The notes below the pieces were generated by a model that saw only the letters and a program-made list of their open reading frames with translations, was not told the DNA's origin and did no database searches. 7,478 nt of DNA from SAR202 cluster bacterium (GTDB lineage Bacteria > Chloroflexota > Dehalococcoidia > Lucifugimonadales > UBA3495): positions 1 through 7,478 of the forward strand of contig VFHF01000260.1 of NCBI GenBank assembly GCA_009392095.1, read 5' to 3'. This document shows positions 1-5,886 of this stretch, one piece after another. Each line of letters begins with the position of its first letter. Position 1 is the stretch's first letter. The translations under genes and the position numbers were made by a program.

Positions 1-386
1 CAACGGCCAATTGTCAGAAACGTTCCGCCTAGACGGCCAATAAGCGATGGAGTGCTCAGGATCTATCTATACATATATACGTATAGATAGAATTTAGCCT
101 CAATCAAAGGACTGGCTACGAACTGTGGATGATGGTAGTCAGACGATTCGTGAGCCAGATTCACAAGGCCCCATTAACCGATGCCTACCGGGCTGTGAGT
201 TAGCCTACGTAGAAAAAATGATGACGATAACGGCGATATATGAAACCTAATGTTTCAAATAGAGGCTGGCAGATCATTGCAGGCCCATCCCACAGCACCG
301 AAAAAAGAAACGCTCGATATTACCGGCTGGCCCGACAAAACCGCTCCGGCGGTCAAAGTGGGGCTGAAAGAACACGCCCTGGTCGG
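1..386. other. Left-edge region without a recognised gene
   Basis: No gene is recognised here. Short plus-strand frames are open but lack a convincing start: one runs about 98-242 and another about 244-390, the latter ending in a TGA at 388-390. The second could start at ATG 250 and would give 46 residues that look protein-like (it includes LDITGWPDKTAPAVKVGLKE) with codon choice similar to the genes to the right. I cannot assign it to a family. It may be a gene remnant or chance. A 9-bp direct repeat, acggccaat, lies at 3-11 and 33-41. Confidence 0.4.
62..91. repeat. AT-rich inverted repeat (11-bp arms)
   Basis: The arms 62-72 (tctatctatac) and 81-91 (gtatagataga) are perfectly complementary and are separated by the 8-base alternating purine-pyrimidine spacer atatatac. 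It could be an operator, a cruciform-prone site, or the weak terminator of a gene ending at the left edge. It has no long T tract, so intrinsic termination is not well supported. Confidence 0.6.
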
Positions 387-415
387 TTGACCGCCCATTA
401 CCCCGCTGATAGAAT
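387..415 (+). promoter_or_regulatory. Sigma70-type promoter for the ferredoxin gene
   Basis: The -35 box TTGACC (387-392) is separated by exactly 17 bases from the -10 box TAGAAT (410-415). Transcription would begin near 422, leaving an untranslated leader of about 70 bases before the ATG at 494. The leader contains a small hairpin, cctgg (424-428) with ccagg (432-436). Promoter quality is judged by eye against the consensus. Confidence 0.6.
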
Positions 416-493
416 GCGCCCAACCTGGCAACCAGGCTGGATTTTAGGCTCAAGCTCATCACCACAACGCTCAATTTGCGGGGTTCAAATACT

Positions 494-718
494 ATGGCAA
501 GAAAGATTTCAGTGTCCGTTGACCACGACATCTGCGTAGGCAACGCAATGTGCATCACCATCGCCACCAAGGCCTTCGAGTTAAACGCAGAAAGGCAAGC
601 ACAATCCGCGAACCCTGACGGCGATACCGAAGAACTGATTATTGAGGCCGCCGAGAACTGCCCGGTAGCGGCGATCACTGTTACCGCCGCCGACACCGGC
701 GAACAACTATTCCCCTAG
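494..718 (+). CDS. Short single-cluster ferredoxin with an Asn in the cluster motif
   Basis: This encodes a 74-residue acidic soluble ferredoxin, a cytoplasmic electron carrier. The motif is Cys14-x5-Cys20 and a later Cys56-Pro57, with Asn17 where a four-cysteine ferredoxin would have its second cysteine. Only three cysteines are therefore available. Short ferredoxins of this CxxXxxC...CP type, well known beside cytochrome P450 genes in actinobacteria, usually carry a [3Fe-4S] cluster, although some variable residues allow other forms. The ATG at 494 gives the usual short N-terminus (MARKISVSVDHDICVGN). An upstream in-frame TTG at 476 would add six residues and is less likely. A GCGGGG stretch at 478-483 may serve as a weak ribosome site. 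The gene has its own promoter and terminator, so it is probably monocistronic. No P450 is in view; the nearest redox neighbour is the oxidoreductase at 836. Its partner is unknown. Confidence 0.9.
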   Translation: MARKISVSVDHDICVGNAMCITIATKAFELNAERQAQSANPDGDTEELIIEAAENCPVAAITVTAADTGEQLFP

Positions 719-747
719 CGGCCAAAGACCTACCGATGAATCTAAGA

Positions 748-785
748 GTCCTCCTTTACAGTGCGTAGAGGGGGGCTTTTGTTTT
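748..785 (+). terminator. Rho-independent terminator after the ferredoxin gene
   Basis: A 12-bp stem (748-759 with 765-776, including three G-U pairs) closes a 5-base loop, agtgc. It is followed directly by the T-rich run TTTTGTTTT (777-785). Position and shape fit intrinsic termination of the ferredoxin transcript. Confidence 0.85.
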
Positions 786-835
786 GATCTTCTAATAACC
801 GCCCATCACAGAACCATCAAATCACTAGGAGAGTC

Positions 836-1711
836 ATGGATATCGGCATCGCCTTATTAATGACCCAGCACGATTTCAATACCATGGACCTGGCCAAAAA
901 GATTGAGGACTTGGGATTCGAGTCTCTTTGGGCGCCTGAGCACGGGATCGTTCCTATAGACTTCAAGGTCGCGCCAGCCACCGGCCGCCAGGGCGGCATC
1001 CCCAAGTTCTACGCCGAGGGCGGCATCAACCAGATCCTAGATCCACTTTTATTCTTGGCCGGCGCAGCTACGGTCACCAATAGGATCAAACTGGGCACTG
1101 GCATCTGCCTAGTCCCGGAACGAAACCCCATCCGCCTGGCAAAAGAAGTAGCCACCCTCGACCACATCTCCAATGGCCGGTTTCTCTTTGGTGTCGGCGC
1201 AGGCTGGCTCAAAGGAGAGTCCGAGATTCTGGGGGTAGACTTCCCTCACCGTTGGAAGCAAACACGAGAATACCTAGACGTGATGAAAGAGTTGTGGACA
1301 ACCGAAATTACCGAATATCACGGTGAATACATCGATTTTCCGCCCTTGGTCTGCGCCCCGAAGCCTGTGCAGAGGCCCCATCCGCCCATCTTCGTCGGAG
1401 GCGAACTTGAAGCCGCGGCGCGTCGTATCGCCAATTACGGCGACGGCTGGCTACCCAGAGCCCGGAATACCTCTCAATATGAGGACCCGAATAAACTATC
1501 GGGCGCGCGGAAGCACATAGAGGAACTGATGACTGCGCGCGGGCGGGACTCATCGAAGCTGAACATCACGATGTGGGACGCGCCCCATGACCGGGATATG
1601 AACCGCCGGTTCTTCGATGCCGGGGCAGACCGGGTGGTCCACATGTTGAACACCACGGATGAGACGGCAGCCCACGAAGGCCTGGAACGTGTGGCAGAGG
1701 CAGTTTTGTAG
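836..1711 (+). CDS. LLM-class (luciferase-like) oxidoreductase, probably F420-dependent
   Basis: This encodes a 291-residue cytoplasmic enzyme of the bacterial luciferase-like TIM-barrel superfamily, most like the F420-dependent Rv2161c-type subgroup. Such enzymes use reduced F420 or FMN for hydride transfer to, or oxygenation of, small organic substrates; the substrate cannot be read from the sequence. Visible family marks are the N-terminal strand MDIGIALLM, the LGFESLWAPEH turn (26-36), TVTNRIKLGTGI (79-90), the TLDHISNGRF helix (107-116), the cofactor-side glycine motif GVGAGW (119-124), and KPVQRPHPPIFVGG before the later barrel strands. The length is normal for the family. The ATG at 836 follows an AGGAG at 827-831. 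I saw no good promoter between the ferredoxin terminator and this gene, so it may rely on readthrough or an unrecognised promoter. F420 versus FMN use is inferred from family resemblance. Confidence 0.9.
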   Translation: MDIGIALLMTQHDFNTMDLAKKIEDLGFESLWAPEHGIVPIDFKVAPATGRQGGIPKFYAEGGINQILDPLLFLAGAATVTNRIKLGTGICLVPERNPIRLAKEVATLDHISNGRFLFGVGAGWLKGESEILGVDFPHRWKQTREYLDVMKELWTTEITEYHGEYIDFPPLVCAPKPVQRPHPPIFVGGELEAAARRIANYGDGWLPRARNTSQYEDPNKLSGARKHIEELMTARGRDSSKLNITMWDAPHDRDMNRRFFDAGADRVVHMLNTTDETAAHEGLERVAEAVL

Positions 1712-1876
1712 CCAGACTTAACTTCTGGTGTATTAAGCGCAGAGATTCAGTGGGATAGTCTTCAGAAGGTTTCCGTATATTTCCGCGGTAAATCGGTAGA
1801 GCTACCGTCCTATTGGTCAAAGAAGATCCAGGATGGTGATCAACCGCACCGAATTTGGTCCATTTCGGCTACCTCA
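1712..1876. other. Gap after the oxidoreductase gene, no gene assigned
   Basis: A short hairpin, ccaga (1712-1716) with tctgg (1724-1728), follows the stop codon but has no T tract, so it is a weak terminator candidate at best. A near-palindrome, cggtag-ag-ctaccg, lies at 1794-1807. The frame of the oxidoreductase stays open past its stop to about 1897 but has no start and no recognisable product. Confidence 0.4.
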
Positions 1877-2050
1877 CTAAATTATCAGACTATCTGAATA
1901 ACCCGAAAACTGGAAGGGGCTCACGATCAAATTGATGTCCATGGCGAAACATGTTGCGTCCGCCGTATTAACATCGAAAACGATAACCTACAGTCCTTCG
2001 CTCTCTTAAGCTCCAGCATCCAATGCAAATACGATTATCATCTCATCGGA
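1877..2050 (-). pseudogene. Decayed 3' end of a thiamine-diphosphate decarboxylase beta-type gene
   Basis: Read on the minus strand, this stretch aligns without a gap, at a constant offset of 4010 bases, to the 3' end of the intact decarboxylase beta gene (5887-6456). The stop codons coincide exactly (1877-1879 and 5887-5889). Fourteen bases are identical (1935-1948 and 5945-5958), encoding most of the shared FAMDINL segment, and upstream of it both read I/V-I-V-x-x-V. A hand count gives about 53 of 88 identical bases over 1931-2018. Further upstream, A-x-A-x-E-x-x-G-L is shared, but the relic has in-frame stops at 1988-1990 and 2006-2008 where the intact gene has serines. Similarity fades by about 2020-2050, where the promoter-bearing AT-rich DNA of the ABC operon starts. 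The rest of the gene and any alpha partner are missing. The boundaries are approximate, and an independent homology search would settle the call. Confidence 0.7.
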
Positions 2051-2080
2051 TATTATTCCATTTATTTATTAATTTTTGTG

Positions 2081-2109
2081 TTGACTTGGGCAAAATTGTT
2101 GAGTATGCT
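2081..2109 (+). promoter_or_regulatory. Sigma70-type promoter of the ABC importer operon
   Basis: The -35 box TTGACT (2081-2086) is separated by 17 bases from the -10 box TATGCT (2104-2109), inside a locally AT-rich stretch (about 2050-2115). Transcription would start near 2116, giving a leader of about 90 bases before the ATG at 2207. Confidence 0.7.
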
Positions 2110-2122
2110 TTTTCGGTTGACA

Positions 2123-2148
2123 TGCAGAGCAACTAGGGTTGCGTTGCA
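2123..2148 (+). promoter_or_regulatory. Imperfect hairpin in the operon leader
   Basis: Just after the expected transcription start, tgcag (2123-2127) and gcaac (2129-2133) pair with gttgc (2138-2142) and ttgca (2144-2148). They are interrupted by one A-G mismatch and closed by the tetraloop tagg. It could stabilise the mRNA 5' end or be a protein-binding site. No known riboswitch class is recognised. Confidence 0.4.
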
Positions 2149-2206
2149 CGCTTATAGTTGAAGACGAGTAGCCTGTATCTAAACTAACCACAGCATCGGG
2201 GGGGAA

Positions 2207-3904
2207 ATGACTAGGTATCGCTTGTTCCGGATTCCTTTTATTGTTGCAACTCTAACGGCGTTTATGCTGATTCTAGCGTCAGCCTGTAGTTCATCTTCAG
2301 ACTCCGTTGAGTCAACCAGTAGCAGCGCATCAGCAACTAGTGTACCTGCCGCATCAGCAACTAGTGTACCTGCCGCCACGGCAACTACGGCAACTTCAGT
2401 ACCAGCAGTGGTCAAACCTCAAGGTAAATTAACGGTCGCCCTGACCGACCTGGGGAATGAAACACCGAGCGTTTGGCAAGAATATGCCTTCGGCAAATCC
2501 TATATGCGAATGTTGTTCGACGCGTTCAACGGCACCAACGATGCTGGAGAAATGGACAAAGGAACCGGCGCCTCCAAAGAATGGAGTATGAGTGAAGACG
2601 CCCAAACATGGTCTTTCACATTGCGCGAAAACATCAAATTCCATAACGGAGACCCCTTAACTGCAGAGGATATTAAGTTTTCTATTGGATTGATGACCAG
2701 TGAAGACAGCGTTGCGTCTTACAAAACCAAAGTCACAGCTTCAATACAAGATGCAGAGAACCAAATCACAATCGTATCTCCCTACGAGATTGTTATAAAG
2801 ACCTCCAAACCTGCAGCATACCTGAACTGGGATCTTTCAGATATCCAAGGTGTAGAAGGGTTAATACAGCCCAAGAATTACACAGAGACGATCGGTGTAG
2901 AAGAATTTGCGAATGACCCCGTCGGCAGTGGTCCTTATAAATGGGTGGACCAGCGTAAGGGCGATTTCATGGAATTCGAAGCCATGGACCAACACTGGCG
3001 GGTCGGAGTTCCTAAATTTAAAACTTTCACCTTCAGAGTGATTCCCGAGGAAAGTACCAGGATTGCAGCGCTCAAAGCCAATGAGGTCGACGTAATATCT
3101 GTCTCTCGAGAAAGGGCTCCGCAGCTCAAGAAAGATGGGCAAAAGATCTTTAGCAAAGTAGGCGCAAGTGTCTTAGGGCTATATTTCCACGAACAATACC
3201 TTGATGACTCGATTTGGAAAGATATCCGAGTCAGAGAAGCATTTAACCTGGCGATAAACCGTGACGAATTATGTGAATTCGTATTTGCAGGACAGTGCAC
3301 TCCGGCCTCAGTCTATCCATGGCCGGATGTCGCTCCTGGAACAGACAACTCTCTAAAGGCGCTACCATATGACCCCGAAAGGGCAAAAGCGCTTCTCAGC
3401 GAAGCTGGCTATGACGGGACAGAAGTGGCAATCAGGTCCTACCCCAGAGCTGATGTCCCAGAAGGCCCAAGATTCATCGAAGCAGTTGCTGGTTACCTAG
3501 ACGCGGTAGGGATCAATACCAAGATCATACCAACTGAATACGCTTCATATCGCAAAGAACGGCTTGCGCACACTTTGAACAACGGCAGCGGATATCTCGC
3601 TGCGCCAAACAGGCCGCTTGCCGGATTCCAAGGTGTTATGAGAGTGTTAAACCACTCGGAAGGCGCATTCACTTCTACAAAAGACCCGGAGATCGACCGA
3701 CTAATGGAAGCATGGGAAGCTACCATAACCGAGAATGACTCCTTGGCAGCCAGCGTAGCTCTCTACACATACATGTATAACCAATTCACCCACCTGACCT
3801 GTTGTAATATGAGCATTTCGTATGCAACAAATGATCAGGTTGAATCTTGGGACCTAGGTAAGAGGGTCTGGGACGACGGATTTACAAACCTATACCAACC
3901 GTAA
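2207..3904 (+). CDS. ABC importer substrate-binding lipoprotein, family 5 (peptide/nickel type)
   Basis: This encodes a 565-residue extracytoplasmic solute receptor that delivers ligand to the two permeases downstream. It begins with a lipoprotein signal: basic MTRYRLFR, a hydrophobic core, then LASAC with lipid-acceptor Cys27. Residues 28-70 are a Ser/Thr/Ala/Pro linker tethering the domain to the membrane. The family-5 domain follows from about 74, with the hallmark WSFTLRENIKFHNGDPLTAE (135-154) and a REAFNLAINRDELCEFVFAG segment near 342-361. Length is typical. Four further cysteines (356, 364 and the adjacent pair 532-533) could form disulfides outside the cell. Family 5 binds oligopeptides, dipeptides, nickel, opines or sugars, so the ligand is not predictable. 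The ATG at 2207 follows the G run 2198-2204, an unusually close ribosome site. The gene is first in the operon, ends at a strong hairpin, and is probably expressed more highly than the permeases. Confidence 0.93.
   Translation: MTRYRLFRIPFIVATLTAFMLILASACSSSSDSVESTSSSASATSVPAASATSVPAATATTATSVPAVVKPQGKLTVALTDLGNETPSVWQEYAFGKSYMRMLFDAFNGTNDAGEMDKGTGASKEWSMSEDAQTWSFTLRENIKFHNGDPLTAEDIKFSIGLMTSEDSVASYKTKVTASIQDAENQITIVSPYEIVIKTSKPAAYLNWDLSDIQGVEGLIQPKNYTETIGVEEFANDPVGSGPYKWVDQRKGDFMEFEAMDQHWRVGVPKFKTFTFRVIPEESTRIAALKANEVDVISVSRERAPQLKKDGQKIFSKVGASVLGLYFHEQYLDDSIWKDIRVREAFNLAINRDELCEFVFAGQCTPASVYPWPDVAPGTDNSLKALPYDPERAKALLSEAGYDGTEVAIRSYPRADVPEGPRFIEAVAGYLDAVGINTKIIPTEYASYRKERLAHTLNNGSGYLAAPNRPLAGFQGVMRVLNHSEGAFTSTKDPEIDRLMEAWEATITENDSLAASVALYTYMYNQFTHLTCCNMSISYATNDQVESWDLGKRVWDDGFTNLYQP
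2327..2374 (+). repeat. Perfect 24-bp tandem duplication in the lipoprotein linker
   Basis: Two identical 24-base units (2327-2350 and 2351-2374) each encode the eight residues ASATSVPA, and a degenerate third unit follows (2375 to about 2410, ATATTATSVPA). The unit is in frame, so copy-number change would lengthen or shorten the tether between lipid anchor and binding domain without disrupting the protein. Confidence 0.9.
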
Positions 3905-3910
3905 TTGAAA

Positions 3911-3945
3911 TTAACGGCCCTGGAGAATCTCTCCAGGGCCGTTAA
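3911..3945 (+). terminator. Long perfect hairpin between receptor and permease genes (attenuator or mRNA stabiliser)
   Basis: A 16-bp perfect stem (3911-3926 with 3930-3945) closes a three-base loop six bases after the receptor stop codon. No T tract follows on either strand, so full intrinsic termination is doubtful. The position matches hairpins in other ABC operons that protect the receptor mRNA 3' end or reduce readthrough into permease genes. The structure is certain; the role is inferred. Confidence 0.6.
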
Positions 3946-4003
3946 AGCATCTAATTCAACCCCTATATCTTTGCACTAGCCAACCAATGACTTTAACGGC
4001 CTT

Positions 4004-4921
4004 ATGCAGCGATACATAATTAGACGCATTGGAGAGGCCGTACTAGCCCTCCTGGCCCTCTCTATTATCATCTTTCTAATGGTGCGGCTTACAGGAGACC
4101 CTGCACTCTTGATGCTGCCACCAGATGCTGGTTTAGAGGCATTGGAAGACCTAAGACACTCCATGGGAGTAGATAAACCTTTGGTCGTCCAATATGGTCT
4201 ATTCATCCGAGATTACAGTACAGGAAGTTTTGGCGACTCCTTAAGGAGTAAATCTCCAGTCTCAGAGTTGATCAAAGACCGGTTACCTAATTCTATGAAA
4301 CTTGTCGGGGTCGCTGCGCTAATAGTAATCCTGATATCGATTCCACTGGGAGTTCTGTCAGCAGTCTACAAGGGCACGTTCATCGATACGGCATGTACTG
4401 GTATAGCCGTACTAGGCCAGGCTATACCAGTCTTCTGGCTAGGGATGTTATTGATCCAAGTCTTCACTGTTAGTCTGGGTTGGCTCCCCAGTTCTGGGAT
4501 GGGTGGGTTTACACACTACATCATGCCCGCATTTAGCTTAGGGTTTTTTACAGTAGCGGCGATTACCAGATTGCTTCGCTCTAGCCTATTGGAAGCACTT
4601 GATAGTGAATATATCAAGCTTGCCCGTATTAAGGGATTATCAGAATTCATCATTGTATGGAAACACGCGTTAAGAAATTCCTTAATTAGCGTGGTTACAT
4701 TAGGCGGTATTTATATAGCCATCTTGATTACCTTGGGAATTTTGGTAGAGGTCGTGTTCGCATGGCCAGGGATGGGTCGTCTCTTGTACCAAGGAATCGT
4801 ATTTAGAGACTTCCCTGTAGTTCAAGCAGTAGTAATGATCTCTGCCGGCATAGTAATCACCACTAGCCTGGTTGTTGACATAGCCTACGCATACCTCGAC
4901 CCGCGAATTAGGCTTCAGTAA
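4004..4921 (+). CDS. ABC importer inner-membrane permease, DppB/OppB type
   Basis: This encodes a 305-residue integral membrane protein, one of the two channel halves of the importer. The N-terminus MQRYIIRRIGEAVLALLALS followed by a membrane helix and LTGDPA is the classic DppB/OppB start. Several hydrophobic segments follow (about 10-28, 98-120, 132-158, 172-190, 226-250, 270-296). The cytoplasmic coupling loop that contacts the ATPase is EALDSEYIKLARIKG (197-211), and the family ending YAYLDPRIRL is present. The length is normal. The ATG at 4004 is the only sensible start because a stop lies in frame at 3977. No Shine-Dalgarno sequence precedes it: the bases before it are ctttaacggcctt. 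Its stop codon is two bases from the next permease's GTG, so the two are translationally coupled. The ATPase it needs is not encoded in this window. Confidence 0.93.
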   Translation: MQRYIIRRIGEAVLALLALSIIIFLMVRLTGDPALLMLPPDAGLEALEDLRHSMGVDKPLVVQYGLFIRDYSTGSFGDSLRSKSPVSELIKDRLPNSMKLVGVAALIVILISIPLGVLSAVYKGTFIDTACTGIAVLGQAIPVFWLGMLLIQVFTVSLGWLPSSGMGGFTHYIMPAFSLGFFTVAAITRLLRSSLLEALDSEYIKLARIKGLSEFIIVWKHALRNSLISVVTLGGIYIAILITLGILVEVVFAWPGMGRLLYQGIVFRDFPVVQAVVMISAGIVITTSLVVDIAYAYLDPRIRLQ

Positions 4922-4923
4922 CC

Positions 4924-5820
4924 GTGGATAACAGCTTACAAAACCCCGCCATCAAACCGGCAAAGGCTAGCCTTCTGCCTAAAGTACTTGCAAGCTTAAA
5001 GGGCGCACCATACATCCCTTTATTGATAATAGTAGTGTTCGTTTTGTGCGCTATTCTAGCAAATTTAATCACTACTCAAGATGCATATTCAGTTCAATTA
5101 CCTAATCGTCTAATCCCCCCATTCTGGATTGAAGGCGGAACATTAAATCATCCCCTCGGAACTGACCCGTTAGGACGAGACATACTTACGCGGATTATAT
5201 TTGGAGCTAGAATATCGGTCATAATCGCGCTTACCGCTTTAACTATCGGCGGTGGATTCGGAACTCTGGTTGGATTAACCGCCGGATTCTACGGCGGAAA
5301 GATAGACACCCTTTTGATGAGGTTCGCAGACATCACTCTGGCATTCCCGCTGATTTTATTTGCCATCTTATTGGTGATGGTCTTGGGTCCAAGCATGGTC
5401 AATGTGATCATAGCCATATCTCTGGTCTTGTGGGCTCGTTACGCGCGTGTCATTAGGGGCGAAGTCCTAGGCTTGATGCAGCGCGATTTCATAGCAAGGG
5501 CTAAGGTATCTGGCGCTTCTGATTGGCGTATCATGATGCGTCATCTTTTACCAAACGTAATGCCGACTTTGATAGTTCTACTTACTCTACAAGTCGGCTG
5601 GGTCATAATCGTGGAAGCATCATTGAGTTTCCTTGGTGCTGGCATACCGCCCCCTACCCCAGCTTGGGGTTCCATGTTGGCGGATGGGAGAGAATACGTT
5701 TCGACCGCCTGGTGGGTTACAACCGCACCAGGGATAGCGATAATGCTTGTGGTTTTGGCTTTTAACTTAGCAGGAGATTGGCTAAGAGAACGTTTAGATC
5801 CAAAGCAACGCGGCTTATAA
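4924..5820 (+). CDS. ABC importer inner-membrane permease, DppC/OppC type
   Basis: This encodes a 298-residue membrane protein, the second channel half, pairing with the product of the gene just upstream. A soluble N-terminal stretch (1-29) leads into the first helix (about 30-49). Next come the family signature HPLGTDPLGRDILTRIIFG (76-94), five further hydrophobic segments, the coupling loop EVLGLMQRDFIARAKVSGAS (180-199) and EASLSFLGAGIPPPTPAWGS (231-250). It ends with the usual NLAGDWLRERLDP. The start is GTG at 4924, two bases after the preceding stop, with no clear ribosome site, so initiation probably depends on ribosomes finishing the upstream gene. It is the last gene of the operon; typical Dpp/Opp operons would continue with two ATPase genes, but here a convergent gene follows. 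Confidence 0.93.
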   Translation: MDNSLQNPAIKPAKASLLPKVLASLKGAPYIPLLIIVVFVLCAILANLITTQDAYSVQLPNRLIPPFWIEGGTLNHPLGTDPLGRDILTRIIFGARISVIIALTALTIGGGFGTLVGLTAGFYGGKIDTLLMRFADITLAFPLILFAILLVMVLGPSMVNVIIAISLVLWARYARVIRGEVLGLMQRDFIARAKVSGASDWRIMMRHLLPNVMPTLIVLLTLQVGWVIIVEASLSFLGAGIPPPTPAWGSMLADGREYVSTAWWVTTAPGIAIMLVVLAFNLAGDWLRERLDPKQRGL

Positions 5821-5839
5821 CAATACCGAATTCACTGAT

Positions 5840-5876
5840 CTCATTGTCAGCAGGTTTGGGCTGTACCGCCAATGAG
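5840..5876. terminator. Possible bidirectional terminator hairpin between convergent genes
   Basis: The bases ctcattg (5840-5846) pair with caatgag (5870-5876), and inside them cagc (5848-5851) pairs with gctg (5860-5863), leaving an internal bulge. It lies between the permease stop (5820) and the convergent decarboxylase stop (5887). Neither side has a T tract, so termination is only a possibility. Confidence 0.3.
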
Positions 5877-5886
5877 CCGCCTCCTA

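Noticed and set aside
240..539. Plus-strand 99-codon open frame
   Set aside because: It overlaps the ferredoxin start in another frame and its Arg/Ser-rich product resembles nothing; no ribosome site was seen.
274..696. Minus-strand 140-codon open frame opposite the ferredoxin
   Set aside because: It is an antisense shadow of the ferredoxin coding region; the plus-strand protein has clear family motifs.
1566..1820. Minus-strand open frame across the end of the oxidoreductase gene
   Set aside because: Mostly antisense to the oxidoreductase, with low-complexity Pro/Gly content and no start signal.
2117..2158. Second promoter from TTGACA (2117-2122) to TATAGT (2153-2158)
   Set aside because: The spacing is 30 bases, far too long for a sigma70-type promoter. 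The pair at 2081-2109 has the ideal 17.
5523..5765. Plus-strand open frame inside the second permease
   Set aside because: A shadow in another frame; the permease frame holds the family motifs throughout.
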